Assembly (NCBI RefSeq): GCF_047807365.1
Contig: NZ_JBLOUI010000002.1
Location: forward strand, 99,355-163,354
Reading direction: 5' to 3'
DNA length: 64,000 nucleotides
Origin: Peptacetobacter sp900539645
GTDB taxonomy: Bacteria > Bacillota > Clostridia > Peptostreptococcales > Peptostreptococcaceae
This document shows, piece by piece, positions 25,521 through 34,332 of the stretch; positions within the stretch are counted from its first letter, which is position 1, and each line of letters opens with the position of its first letter. A program made the translations under genes and the position numbers. Below the pieces are notes generated by a model. It had not been told where the DNA came from and ran no database searches. It saw only the letters and a program-made list of their open reading frames with translations.

Positions 25521-25930
25521 TGCGTTTGAGCAGGTATAACTATGTATTTGCTCTCTAGGCAATAGAGTTGCTAGAAAATAATGATTAAAATATTTAATGA
25601 TAAAATGATAAACGATAATCAAAAATGGTTTTAAGGTCTAAAGAAGTTCGTATGAAGTTTTAAATGAAAATCAGATAAAAATAATTTATTATTATTGATA
25701 TATAAATATAAATAATGATTACTTATCAGTATTGCCATAGTTGATAGAAGTTTTTAGCTGAGTTTCAATTATGAATAGTATGTGAAGATATATGAGAATA
25801 AGTTATCAAGAAAACTATAGTATTTTAGATATAAAAGGGAAATATTCATTATTTTAATAACTGTTAATAGAGATTCGTTTTAATAATACAATCAAATGTA
25901 CTTGTTATTATTTCTCAGTTGATATAAACT
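25521..25930. other. Gene-free AT-rich stretch upstream of plus-strand S-layer gene
   Basis: No frame worth calling. Contains GCTCTCTAGGCAATAGAG at about 25550, similar to the centre of the inverted repeat at 59733-59871, and a possible promoter TTGTTA (25902) with TATAAA (25923) at 15-bp spacing just before the diverged S-layer leader. Confidence 0.45.
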
Positions 25931-26027
25931 TTGGGTGTGGAAGAAAACAGCACATATTTTTATGATGCCGAGAATAGAAATAAGAAGAGATGTAACAAAT
26001 TATAAAACGAAAATGGAGGTAATGATA

Positions 26028-28157
26028 ATGAATAAGAAAAAATTATCAGTAGTAATGGCAGGAGCGATGCTAGCTACAACTGTTGCGCCAATAATGGCTG
26101 CTACAACAGATACGGAAGTACAGGCAAGCGAGCTAGGATTACTAATAGGAAAAGTTAGAGAAACTTTATTATCAGAAAAAAATATAAAATTCTCAAATGA
26201 TAAAAGAAATGGAGCATATGCAGGTCAGTATGTTTACTATGTTAAAGTAGATGGAAAAGAAGTTCCAGCTATAACAACAGCTCTTAATAAAGGTGAAGGG
26301 CTTCAGTCTGCTCTACAGACTGCTATAGGTAGTTTAACTGCTGGTCAGACAGTTTCTGTATGGTCAAGAGGATTTGTACAAGAAGGCAATAATATTTATG
26401 CAAATACATTAAAAACAGAATATGCAGAGTCAGATATGAGTAATGCTAGTGCAGAAGCAATAACTACTGCACTAGCAAGTAACAGTAATATATTAGGAAA
26501 TGCAGTAAGTAGAGCAGAAGCGCCAGAAGAGCATACTAGCACAGGTGTATCTGATCCAGCACCAACAATAAACCCTAATATAACAGTTGATCCTGGTAAA
26601 TCAATAACTATAAACTTAAATGCAAATGCAGGAACTAAAGGACCTATAGTTATAAAACCAGGTGATAAATTATTAGACTTTACAAAATATATAAATACTA
26701 AAGGTCAGGTAACACCTATAGCAACAGGTGCACCAGCATCAGCAGCAGATTTCTGTGGATTCCCAGTTATGGCACAGGAAAGTTTAAATACTTATCAGGA
26801 TATACCAGATCAGGTTGTTGATAGCTATAAAGTAGTAGGAAGTTCAGCAAATTCATTTAAAACATCTGATTTATTCAATGGTGTTATGTTAACTACAGAA
26901 GGACATGATTTATTAACTAAGTTAAAAGAATCAAATCCAACTGCAAATACTATACCAAATACTAATGTTAAGTTTGCTACATTATCAGGAGCAACTATAG
27001 GTGATGCAAATTATCCTCTTAGCAAATCAGCTGATGGAAACTATGGATTTACTATAGCTGTTACAGATAAAACTAATAGTAAAAAAGTAACAAACTATAC
27101 AATAAAAGGTGAAAACAAAAATGATGCTCAGACTTTATTAAGCTGGTTATACAATGAAAATGCAAGAGTAGATATACTTGCAGGTGAAAATAGATATGAA
27201 ACAGCTGTAGAAGTAGCTAAAGAATATGCAGATCAGAATAAAGCTTTTAGTGGCGGAACTGGTAAAATAGTTATGGTAAACGGAAATTCATTAGTAGATG
27301 GATTATCTGCATCACCATTAGCAGCTCAGGCAAATGCACCAATGCTTTTAGTTGAAAAAGATAGAATACCAAAGGCTACTGCAGATTATATAAGAACTTT
27401 AGCTGGAAATGCGGAGGTAGGAAACTTAAGTGGTATAGAAATAGATATAGTTGGTGGTACTAGTGTTGTATCAAGAAATGTAGAAAAAGAACTTAAATCA
27501 TATGGATTTACAGTTAAGAGATATGGCGGTAAAGATAGAGAAGATACTTCTATGAAAGTTGCCAATGTTATAAATGGCGCTAAAAACGCATACGTTGTAG
27601 GAGCAAATGGTGAAGCAGATGCTATGTCTATAGCTTCAGTTGCATCAAATAAAAACCTTAATGCTGGTAATCAGGCTCCAATAATAGTATCTAAAAATAG
27701 TGGTTTATCAGATGATACTTTAGAATACTTAAGCAATAAAGCAGTTACTGTTGTAGGTGGAGAATCTGTTATTTCTAAGGCTGATTTTGATAGTATAAAA
27801 GAAGCTGTTAATAAAACTAACCCAGTTACAAGAATAGCTGGTGAAAATAGACAGGAAACTAATGCAAAAGTTATAAGCACATTCTACGCTAAAAATGGAT
27901 TTGGTGACAATACGGATGTTTTAGTAGCAAAAGACGGACAGAGAAATAAAATGGAATTAGTTGATGCATTAACAGTATCTAATTTAGCAGCTCTTAATAA
28001 TGCTCCAATAGTACTTGCTACAAATAAATTAGATAAAGCTCAGCTAAATGCTTTAGAATTATACGGTAAAAATGCAAATGCTCTTTACCAGGTAGGTCAT
28101 GGTGTTAGTCTTGATGTAGTAAAAACATTAGCTAACTTACTTGGACTTGAAAAATAA
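26028..28157 (+). CDS. S-layer-like cell wall protein, 3x CWB2 (plus-strand paralog 7)
   Basis: A 709-residue secreted protein. Start at 26028 (MNKKKLSVVMAGAMLATTVAP) behind GGAGGT; the in-frame codons from 25935 belong to the leader. Signal peptide about 1-25. The ectodomain contains an Ala/Pro/Thr-rich insertion (EEHTSTGVSDPAPTINPN) and ends in LFNGVMLTTEGHDLL, followed by three CWB2 domains from about residue 382 (ILAGENRYETAVEVAKEY). It is the only complete paralog on the plus strand. Its leader (25933-26027) is alignable with the minus-strand block but diverged, and the upstream DNA is unrelated. It may be the stably expressed S-layer gene of this cell; inference. Confidence 0.92.
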   Translation: MNKKKLSVVMAGAMLATTVAPIMAATTDTEVQASELGLLIGKVRETLLSEKNIKFSNDKRNGAYAGQYVYYVKVDGKEVPAITTALNKGEGLQSALQTAIGSLTAGQTVSVWSRGFVQEGNNIYANTLKTEYAESDMSNASAEAITTALASNSNILGNAVSRAEAPEEHTSTGVSDPAPTINPNITVDPGKSITINLNANAGTKGPIVIKPGDKLLDFTKYINTKGQVTPIATGAPASAADFCGFPVMAQESLNTYQDIPDQVVDSYKVVGSSANSFKTSDLFNGVMLTTEGHDLLTKLKESNPTANTIPNTNVKFATLSGATIGDANYPLSKSADGNYGFTIAVTDKTNSKKVTNYTIKGENKNDAQTLLSWLYNENARVDILAGENRYETAVEVAKEYADQNKAFSGGTGKIVMVNGNSLVDGLSASPLAAQANAPMLLVEKDRIPKATADYIRTLAGNAEVGNLSGIEIDIVGGTSVVSRNVEKELKSYGFTVKRYGGKDREDTSMKVANVINGAKNAYVVGANGEADAMSIASVASNKNLNAGNQAPIIVSKNSGLSDDTLEYLSNKAVTVVGGESVISKADFDSIKEAVNKTNPVTRIAGENRQETNAKVISTFYAKNGFGDNTDVLVAKDGQRNKMELVDALTVSNLAALNNAPIVLATNKLDKAQLNALELYGKNANALYQVGHGVSLDVVKTLANLLGLEK

Positions 28158-28255
28158 TTATTGAAACCAAGTAGTATATTAAATTGATTTCAAAATTATA
28201 AAGTATTTAAGAATTAAGATTATAAGGATAAGTTGATTATAGTCAAAACATAAAC

Positions 28256-28312
28256 ACTTCACAATAAACAAAGTATAACTAATTACTTCACAATAGATAA
28301 AGTATAACTATT
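28256..28312. repeat. Two tandem 29-bp units
   Basis: ACTTCACAATAAACAAAGTA... is repeated directly with two differences; a third partial AAATATAACTAATT follows. Lies in the gene-free stretch after paralog 7. Confidence 0.6.
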
Positions 28313-28468
28313 AAAAAATATAACTAATTAGAATGATTAAATTATTAAATTAGATAAATAAAAATAATTAAATAAACATAAAATATATTCATACTCAATC
28401 ACAGTTAGTTAGTAGGTTGGTTTTAGAATAAATTTAGAAAGTTAGTATTGAGTTAAAGATGTTATTCA

Positions 28469-28496
28469 CTGCCACACAGTGGGGACTGTGTGGCAG
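28469..28496. other. Perfect GC-rich hairpin without U-run
   Basis: CTGCCACACAGT and its complement around GGGG. No T-run follows on either strand, so it is not an ordinary terminator. Confidence 0.5.
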
Positions 28497-28550
28497 ATAA
28501 ATATACTGGGTTTGGATTTAAAAATAGATTGGGAAATGTAATGTCGGGGA

Positions 28551-28690
28551 TGCGCTCCTGGCATTACTACTGATAATTTTTCTTATTTATTTTTTTCTAC
28601 GTTTTTCCTCAGTTTCGTTAAAAGCTACCGTTTTCCTTTTTGAGTAGCAAATCGTTTTTCTTTTTTTCTCTAAACACATCTTTTTTCTTA
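28551..28690 (-). pseudogene. Vestigial 5' end of an S-layer-like gene
   Basis: On the minus strand the sequence aligns with the end of the signal-peptide coding region (GGAGCGCA, then CAGTAGTAATGCCAGGAG), the start region (ATAAATAAGAAAAATTATC, ATG lost to ATA) and then, with decay, the leader (GGAAAAACG, GAGAAAAAAAGAAAAACG). The rest of the gene is absent. It lies in the orientation of the array copies, 0.4 kb beyond the plus-strand paralog. Confidence 0.68.
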
Positions 28691-28744
28691 TTTGACAATC
28701 TTGATAGATTGTTGGATAACTTTCACAAACATTCTTTTGTTTGG

Positions 28745-28787
28745 CAGGTGATTCCTCATTCCACAGGGGATCACCTGTCTTTTTTTA
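28745..28787 (+). terminator. Terminator hairpin in gene-free stretch
   Basis: CAGGTGAT/ATCACCTG stem with additional inner pairs, followed by TCTTTTTTT. No gene precedes it directly; it may end a transcript through the vestigial region. Confidence 0.65.
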
Positions 28788-28932
28788 TTTTAGGGTGGGT
28801 TAGGTTAAATTGAAAAATTGTTATTTTTTTGTTTGAATTTTATGTTTTTGGGTATTATATTAATATAATATATATGTGTTATATAATAGAAGTTTTTTGA
28901 TATGAAATTATTTTGAAAAATGTATAATTTTG

Positions 28933-28960
28933 TTGCAAATAGAACATTTTGTTGTATAAT
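28933..28960 (+). promoter_or_regulatory. Strong sigma-A type promoter of small RNA
   Basis: TTGCAA and TATAAT separated by 16 bp; transcription would begin near 28967. Confidence 0.65.
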
Positions 28961-28966
28961 ATATGT

Positions 28967-29110
28967 ATAAGGAATTATTTATAGGATTATTCATATTTTC
29001 CTGTCTGTTCCCTCAGCAGACTGTGAAGATGAATATACATTATTTTTAGATATCTCTTGTAGATAGTGGGTAAAGAGGTTGTTGTAAGTTTATTTACAGC
29101 AACCTCTTTT
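28967..29110 (+). ncRNA. Probable structured small RNA of unknown class
   Basis: About 144 nt between a strong promoter and a clean terminator (AAAGAGGTTG...CAACCTCTTTT at 29072-29110). The first half folds as nested stems ATTCAT/ATGAAT and GTCTG/CAGAC around ttccctcag. No open frame with a ribosome binding site is present. A 6S RNA or other housekeeping RNA is possible, but I cannot match a family with confidence. Confidence 0.55.
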
Positions 29111-29224
29111 GCGTTTAATGATTATTGCTCTCTATGGTGAGATTTCACACGAATTTTACGGATGATTAAAAATTTCATTAAAATCTCGTTACCGAGAGAG
29201 CTAATAATACATTTAAACGCAAAA
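29107..29224. repeat. Long imperfect inverted repeat
   Basis: Arms of about 40 bp (TTTTGCGTTTAATG-ATTATT-GCTCTCTATGG and near-complement ending at 29224) enclose an about 35-nt loop. It begins inside the T-run of the small RNA terminator. The left arm shares TTTGCGTTT and GCTCTCTA with 25518-25560. Confidence 0.6.
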
Positions 29225-29469
29225 TTTCGGCTGCTATATAATAAATTTATAACAAATCTGTGAAACAGATAAGGAAATAGGTCTGTTGAGAGGAATGTTA
29301 GTAGGCTATTGTATGTGTTTTGTACAATAGTTTATTTTTTTGTACTTTTTTGTTTTTAAAAGTAGAGAAAAGGTTAGGTTATAAAGTATAATAGAAATGT
29401 TATTGTTTAAGATTTTGAAATTAGTTTTGATAGTTATATAGATTGTTTTGTTTGTAAGGAGGGCATTTT
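29225..29469. other. Intergenic region before glycerophosphodiesterase gene
   Basis: Contains a terminator-like hairpin CTATTGTA/TACAATAG with T-run at about 29312-29342 and a TATAAT at 29387-29392 that could be the -10 for the next gene; no convincing -35. Confidence 0.4.
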
Positions 29470-30783
29470 ATGATAAAGAGTTTTTTTAGAAAGTTTAAGT
29501 CGGCAAGGATGGCGAGTAAGGTTGCTGGAGTTATTTTAGCTGCTGTTGTTGTGTTTGTTGGTTATTTAGGTGTTATGCAGGTTAAAGAGAGCAAGAGGAT
29601 AGCTGAGTATAAGGATACAGAGATTAATCAGGTTATTTATGTTAATAATAAGAAGTTTAAGCCAACAAAGCCGTATAAGATTAGAAATGATATAGTGTTT
29701 TTACCACTAGATGATATTATGAAGGCGTTAGATGCTAAGTACAGTTATGAGGAGAAAAATTTTGGGAAGATAGAGCTTAAGTATCAAGATACTGTTTATG
29801 ATTTAAAGAAAGGATCTAATGTTGTTTATAATAGGAGTGCAAAGGAAGAGGTAAAGATGGATGGTAGGATAGAGCTTATGGAAGGTAAGCTTTATGCTCC
29901 ACTTGAGTTTCTTCAAGATTGTATGTATGTAAATATTTTAGAGCTTTCTGGAAATAGGGTGTTTATAGATAGTTTTAAGGAGAGGTTTACATACGATTGG
30001 ATGAAGGATAATAAGTATATTGCACACGCTATGGGTGGAATCAATAAGAGAGTTTATACAAATAGTTTAGAAGCGTTTGAGTTTAATTATAAGCTAGGGT
30101 ATAGAATTTTTGAGTTTGATTTGGCTTTGACTAGTGATAATCAACCTGTGCTTCTTCATTCTTGGGGGGCGCAAGGGCTTAAGGATTTAGGTTTATCTCC
30201 AACTTGGTCTGTAAATAAGCCTACTCTTAAGGAGTTTTTAGCTACTAAGATAAATGGTATGTATACGGCACTATCTTTTAGAGATCTTTGTAAGCTTGCT
30301 GAGAAATATAAGGATGTTCAGTTTGTTGTAGATGTTAAGGGGCAGCCTCGTGAGTGTAAGAATGTTTATGAGAAGTGTGTAAAGATTGCCAAAGAGGAAA
30401 ATGCAAATGTGCTTGATAGGATGATTCCTCAGATTTACGATGAGCAGATGTTAAATGATGTTATGGATACGTATGAGTTTAAGTCTATGATATATACTCT
30501 TTATAAGCAAGAGAGCTTAAAGGCTAAGGAGGTTATAGATTTTTCTTATGAGAATGGTATAAAGGTGGTAGTTATAGATAAGCTTAAGTTAAATTCTAAG
30601 TTTATTAGAGAGCTTAAGCAAAGAGGAATATATGTTTATGTAAATACATACAATAATACTGATAAGGTAAAAGAGCTAGAGGAGTTAGGTGTAAAAGGGA
30701 TTTATTCTGATTTTATAAATCCTAAGACTGGCGAGAATAGATACGAGGTTAAAGAAAATAATAAAGAGGAAACAAATAATTAG
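29470..30783 (+). CDS. Membrane-anchored glycerophosphodiester phosphodiesterase
   Basis: A 437-residue protein. One N-terminal membrane anchor lies at about residues 18-36 (VAGVILAAVVVFVGYLGV). A copper-amine-oxidase-N-like domain follows at about 45-170 (VIYVNNKKFKPTKPYKIRND, FLPLDDIMKAL, APLEFLQ), then a GDPD domain at about 183-425. In the last, HAMGG with TNSLEAFEFNY and FEFDLALTSDNQPVLLHSW supply the His-Glu-Asp-His set expected for metal-dependent hydrolysis. It should act outside the membrane on glycerophosphodiesters such as lipid head groups or teichoic-acid-like polymers. Given the glycerophosphotransferase at 42232, polymer turnover is attractive but unproven. The ribosome binding site is AAGGAGGGC. 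Confidence 0.83.
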   Translation: MIKSFFRKFKSARMASKVAGVILAAVVVFVGYLGVMQVKESKRIAEYKDTEINQVIYVNNKKFKPTKPYKIRNDIVFLPLDDIMKALDAKYSYEEKNFGKIELKYQDTVYDLKKGSNVVYNRSAKEEVKMDGRIELMEGKLYAPLEFLQDCMYVNILELSGNRVFIDSFKERFTYDWMKDNKYIAHAMGGINKRVYTNSLEAFEFNYKLGYRIFEFDLALTSDNQPVLLHSWGAQGLKDLGLSPTWSVNKPTLKEFLATKINGMYTALSFRDLCKLAEKYKDVQFVVDVKGQPRECKNVYEKCVKIAKEENANVLDRMIPQIYDEQMLNDVMDTYEFKSMIYTLYKQESLKAKEVIDFSYENGIKVVVIDKLKLNSKFIRELKQRGIYVYVNTYNNTDKVKELEELGVKGIYSDFINPKTGENRYEVKENNKEETNN

Positions 30784-30876
30784 TAAAATAGATAGTAAAA
30801 AATGATTATATTTGTGTTAATTGAAAAAAATTGTCACTAAAATGTTTTAATTTGGCAAAAAGCTTGGGATAAAAGG

Positions 30877-30905
30877 TTACAAATTGTAACTTTTTGTGCT
30901 ATAAT
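30877..30905 (+). promoter_or_regulatory. Promoter of CWB2 amidase gene
   Basis: TTACAA, 17 bp, TATAAT. The -35 lies inside a palindrome GTTACAAATTGTAAC, a possible regulator site resembling WalR half-sites but in inverted arrangement. A leader of about 140 nt precedes the gene. Confidence 0.6.
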
Positions 30906-31049
30906 GATTTACATAATGTTATGAGATTTACATAATATTTGTTAAAAAGGTTAAAATTGCCTTTTGAAAGTCGGTTTAGAGAATGATTTTGTAGTGAGGA
31001 AGCTACGGTTTAGGTTATATTAAATTTATGGGAAATTAAGGAGGAGTTT

Positions 31050-33062
31050 ATGAAGAGAAGATTTAAAGCGACAACAGCTGTTGTTATGGCAGCGACTATG
31101 ATGGCGCCAACTATGGCATTTGCACAGAGTAGTGCACAGGAAAAAGAGATAAGTGTTGATATAGAAAGTAAGAGTGTAGTTTTTGGGACAGAGTCTGGTA
31201 TTTCAGTTAAGTTTAAGGAAAAACTAGATGCTGAAAAGATAGTTGTAGATTTTAAATGCTACGATATGACTATAAGTTCTGAGTTAAAGTACAATAAGGA
31301 TAAAGATGCTTACGAAGGTACTGTTAAGTTTGATCAGGAACCAGAGTACTTAAATGTTTGGGAATTAAATAAGATAGAAGTTAAGTCAGCAAATCCATAT
31401 ACTTTAAATAGAAGTGATTTAGAAGGTATGGGACTTGATTTAGATTCTTGTGATATTACTCAGGAAATATTAATAGATGATGAAGCAGTTCAGAAAGCAG
31501 TTGCTGAAGGTGAATCAGCTTCTAATATGGTTCAGAGAAGTTTAGCTAGAGCTGCAGTTCCAGTTGAAAAGCTTGTAGGAGATAATAGATACGATACAGC
31601 TATTCAGGTATCTAAAGAAGGTTGGAAAAGATCGGATACAGTTATAGTTGTCAATAGATATGCTACTACAGAAGGGGTTATAGCCACACCTCTTGCAACT
31701 ACTTATGGTGCACCAATTCTTTTAACTAATAATAATAGTACACCAGATTACGTAATAAAAGAGATAGAGAGATTAAAGGCTAAAAATATAATAGTAGTAG
31801 GAAATGAAAGCCAGGTTGGTTCTGGAGCAATAAGTGCTCTAAAGAAGAGTGGAGCTTCAGTTACTCGTATAGGTGGAAATAATATTACAGAAATTTCATT
31901 AAATATAGCTAAAGCTATAGATGAAAAACACGATGTAAATAAGGTATATGTTGCAAATGGAACAAATGGACAGATAGATGCCCTTACTATAGCTGCAAAA
32001 GCTGGTGAGGATAAACAGCCGATAATACTTACAGATAAGAATTCTATAGATTCTTCTGTTTATAGTTGGTTAAAATCAGAAAGTTTATCTGATGGATATG
32101 TTATAGGTGGAGAAAATGTCGTTTCTAAGGATGTTTTAAACAAGATTGATGATATAGTTAGTGCGGATGTTTCAAAGAATAGAGTATATGGATCTGATAG
32201 ACACGAAACAAATGCAGCAGTTATTAAGAAATTTTATGAGGATAAGAATTTAAACGCTTTATTTGTTGCTAAGTCAGATGAACTTGTAGATGCTATGACT
32301 TGTGGACCTTTAGCAGCAAGTAAGAAATCTCCAATTCTTATAAATCCTACTAATTATGTTTCAGCAAGACATACAGATTTATTAAGTACATATAAGGCAG
32401 ATAAAGTTTATCAGGTAGGTGGAGGCATAACAGATAAGGTTATAACTTCAATATCAAACAGTGTTTCTAAACACAATTCAAATACTAATACTAATGCTTC
32501 TGGCAATAATACTGTTGTTCTTGATGCAGGACACGGTGGTTCAGATTCAGGAGCTGTTTCTGGTGGAAGAAAAGAAAAAGATTACGCTTTAAGAACTACT
32601 CTTGCAGCAAGTTCTGCTTTAAGAGCTAAAGGATATAATGTAGTTCTTACTAGAAGTAACGATACTTATTTATCATTAGGTACAAGAACTACTATTTCTA
32701 ATGAAGTAGGACCAAAATTATTTACAAGTATTCACTATAATTCATATAATGGTAGTGCAAATGGTACAGAAGTGTATTATAATGTAAAGGACAAGAACGG
32801 TGGATTAACAAAAACTGCCGCATCAAATGTGTTAAAGAGAATAGTAAATACATTTGGTTTTACAAATAGAGGAATAAAAGCAAAAGCTAATAGCAGTGGA
32901 ACTGATTACTACTATGTTTTAAGACACAATAATTATCCATCTATGCTTATAGAATGTGCATTTATAGATAGTACAAAGGATATGAATAAGCTTAATTCAA
33001 ATTCTAAGGTGAATACTCTAGGAAATCAGATAGCAGCTGGTATAGCTGAATCTATAAAATAA
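31050..33062 (+). CDS. CWB2-anchored N-acetylmuramoyl-L-alanine amidase (Cwp6-like)
   Basis: A 670-residue secreted protein. The signal peptide is about residues 1-25 (to AFA), followed by an N-terminal domain of about 130 residues, three CWB2 domains at about 172-470 (LVGDNRYDTAIQVSKEGW, VYGSDRHETNAAVI) and a Ser/Asn-rich linker. A C-terminal amidase_3 domain spans about 489-670. Zinc ligands are seen in VVLDAGHGGSDSG (His), the Glu of GRKEKDY, and TSIHYNS (His), and the catalytic Glu in MLIECAF. It cleaves the amide between MurNAc and the stem peptide in peptidoglycan. C. difficile Cwp6 combines the same domains. A terminator follows. Confidence 0.9.
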   Translation: MKRRFKATTAVVMAATMMAPTMAFAQSSAQEKEISVDIESKSVVFGTESGISVKFKEKLDAEKIVVDFKCYDMTISSELKYNKDKDAYEGTVKFDQEPEYLNVWELNKIEVKSANPYTLNRSDLEGMGLDLDSCDITQEILIDDEAVQKAVAEGESASNMVQRSLARAAVPVEKLVGDNRYDTAIQVSKEGWKRSDTVIVVNRYATTEGVIATPLATTYGAPILLTNNNSTPDYVIKEIERLKAKNIIVVGNESQVGSGAISALKKSGASVTRIGGNNITEISLNIAKAIDEKHDVNKVYVANGTNGQIDALTIAAKAGEDKQPIILTDKNSIDSSVYSWLKSESLSDGYVIGGENVVSKDVLNKIDDIVSADVSKNRVYGSDRHETNAAVIKKFYEDKNLNALFVAKSDELVDAMTCGPLAASKKSPILINPTNYVSARHTDLLSTYKADKVYQVGGGITDKVITSISNSVSKHNSNTNTNASGNNTVVLDAGHGGSDSGAVSGGRKEKDYALRTTLAASSALRAKGYNVVLTRSNDTYLSLGTRTTISNEVGPKLFTSIHYNSYNGSANGTEVYYNVKDKNGGLTKTAASNVLKRIVNTFGFTNRGIKAKANSSGTDYYYVLRHNNYPSMLIECAFIDSTKDMNKLNSNSKVNTLGNQIAAGIAESIK

Positions 33063-33076
33063 TAGGAAGTAACGAT

Positions 33077-33112
33077 TGAATACATCTAGGGAATTCCTTA
33101 GATGTATTTAAT
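33077..33112 (+). terminator. Terminator of CWB2 amidase gene
   Basis: AATACATCTAGG/CCTTAGATGTATT stem with one mismatch, followed by a weak T-rich tail. Confidence 0.6.
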
Positions 33113-33163
33113 TGTTTATAGAACTGCTGTTAGTTTTGCTAAGTAGGATTAGGAGATAAAATT

Positions 33164-34255
33164 ATGAATAAGAAGAAAATAACAGCGGTGTTACTTGCAT
33201 TATTATTAGTTGTAGCTTATTTGTTCTCTGGAAAGATAATAAATAAGTTATATCTAAGAGGGTACGAAAAGGAAAAGATACAAGGGGTTAATAGATATGA
33301 AACTATTATAAGCTGTGGTGAAGGATACTGGCATAATCCTAAAGAAGCTATTTTAATTAATACAAATGATATAGGGGTTGCTATGAATGCTGTACCTTAC
33401 GCCTATGCTAATAATATACCTCTACTACTTACAGAAAAGGGAGATTTACCAAGTGAGATTTATTCTTTTATAAGCGAGAATCATTTAAATAAGGTTTATA
33501 TTTTAGGAGGAATAAATACGATATCTAAGCCTATAGAGAGAACAATAGAAAGAACTGGTGCTGATGTAGAGAGAATAGTACAGAAAAATAGAGGGGATGT
33601 CAGTAAATTATTTGCTGAGTTGACAGTTAAAAAGACTAAAAGCAAGGAGATGTTTGTAGTCTTTGATGGAAAGAATGGTTATTCTATAGGAGTTTCTGTT
33701 TTAGGAAAGGCTGCTGAAAAAGGGATACCAATTTTAACTGTTAATGAGTCTAATCTTTATAAAGCGGCTGAGTTTGCCAGAGAGAATGGTATAGAGAAAA
33801 CTTATGTTATAGGTAGGTTTAATGATCTTAGTGGTACAGTTGATAAGGTACTCCCTAATGTGCATAGAATTTCTGGTAAGGATAAGTATGAAGTTAATAG
33901 AAATGTAATTGAAACGTTTTACGATATGGACAAGGTAGACAAGGTTTATATAGCAAAAGGTGGAAATTTAATAAATGGTAAGGATTTAAATGTAGGTGAG
34001 TTTGTAAATAGTATTGCAGCTGTTCCAAGAATGGCAAAAAGTGGCGAGCCTATTTTAATAAATGATACAAATTATATTCAAGATGATGCAATGAACTTCT
34101 TAAAGAAATATAATATTAAGAAGCTTTGTAGCGTTGGATTTGAGATTAAAAAGACTAGCGTGATAAATTTAGATAGCGATATTGCTAGAATTGTGACTTC
34201 ATTTATTTTAATAGTTATGATTGCATTAATTACTTTTAGGGCTTTAAAAGAGTAG
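33164..34255 (+). CDS. Membrane-tethered divergent CWB2 protein
   Basis: A 363-residue protein that consists almost only of a divergent three-unit CWB2 module (GVNRYETIISCGEGYW, VQKNRGDVSKLFAEL, ISGKDKYEVNRNVIETF). An uncleaved-looking N-terminal membrane segment (residues 6-22, ITAVLLALLLVVAYLF) and a C-terminal one (about 341-359, IVTSFILIVMIALITF) hold both ends in the membrane. It lacks any effector domain. It sits directly before the priming sugar transferase of the polymer locus. Since CWB2 trimers bind PSII in C. difficile, this protein may hold or guide the polymer at the membrane; that is inference. Confidence 0.75.
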   Translation: MNKKKITAVLLALLLVVAYLFSGKIINKLYLRGYEKEKIQGVNRYETIISCGEGYWHNPKEAILINTNDIGVAMNAVPYAYANNIPLLLTEKGDLPSEIYSFISENHLNKVYILGGINTISKPIERTIERTGADVERIVQKNRGDVSKLFAELTVKKTKSKEMFVVFDGKNGYSIGVSVLGKAAEKGIPILTVNESNLYKAAEFARENGIEKTYVIGRFNDLSGTVDKVLPNVHRISGKDKYEVNRNVIETFYDMDKVDKVYIAKGGNLINGKDLNVGEFVNSIAAVPRMAKSGEPILINDTNYIQDDAMNFLKKYNIKKLCSVGFEIKKTSVINLDSDIARIVTSFILIVMIALITFRALKE

Positions 34256-34332
34256 GATTTTCATAAGCTATTGATAATATATTCATTTTTGAGTATAATA
34301 TAACAATAGGAATTAATGTAATGGAGGTAATT

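Noticed and set aside
25935..26027. Longer N-terminus for the plus-strand S-layer gene
   Set aside because: These codons correspond to the untranslated leader of the paralogs and would bury the signal peptide.
28967..29110. Assignment of the small RNA as 6S RNA
   Set aside because: Length is short and I could not see the long closing stem with central bubble; left as unknown class.
30870..30890. WalR box before the CWB2 amidase gene
   Set aside because: GTTACAAATTGTAAC is an inverted palindrome, not two direct hexamers at N5 spacing, so it fits the WalR consensus poorly.
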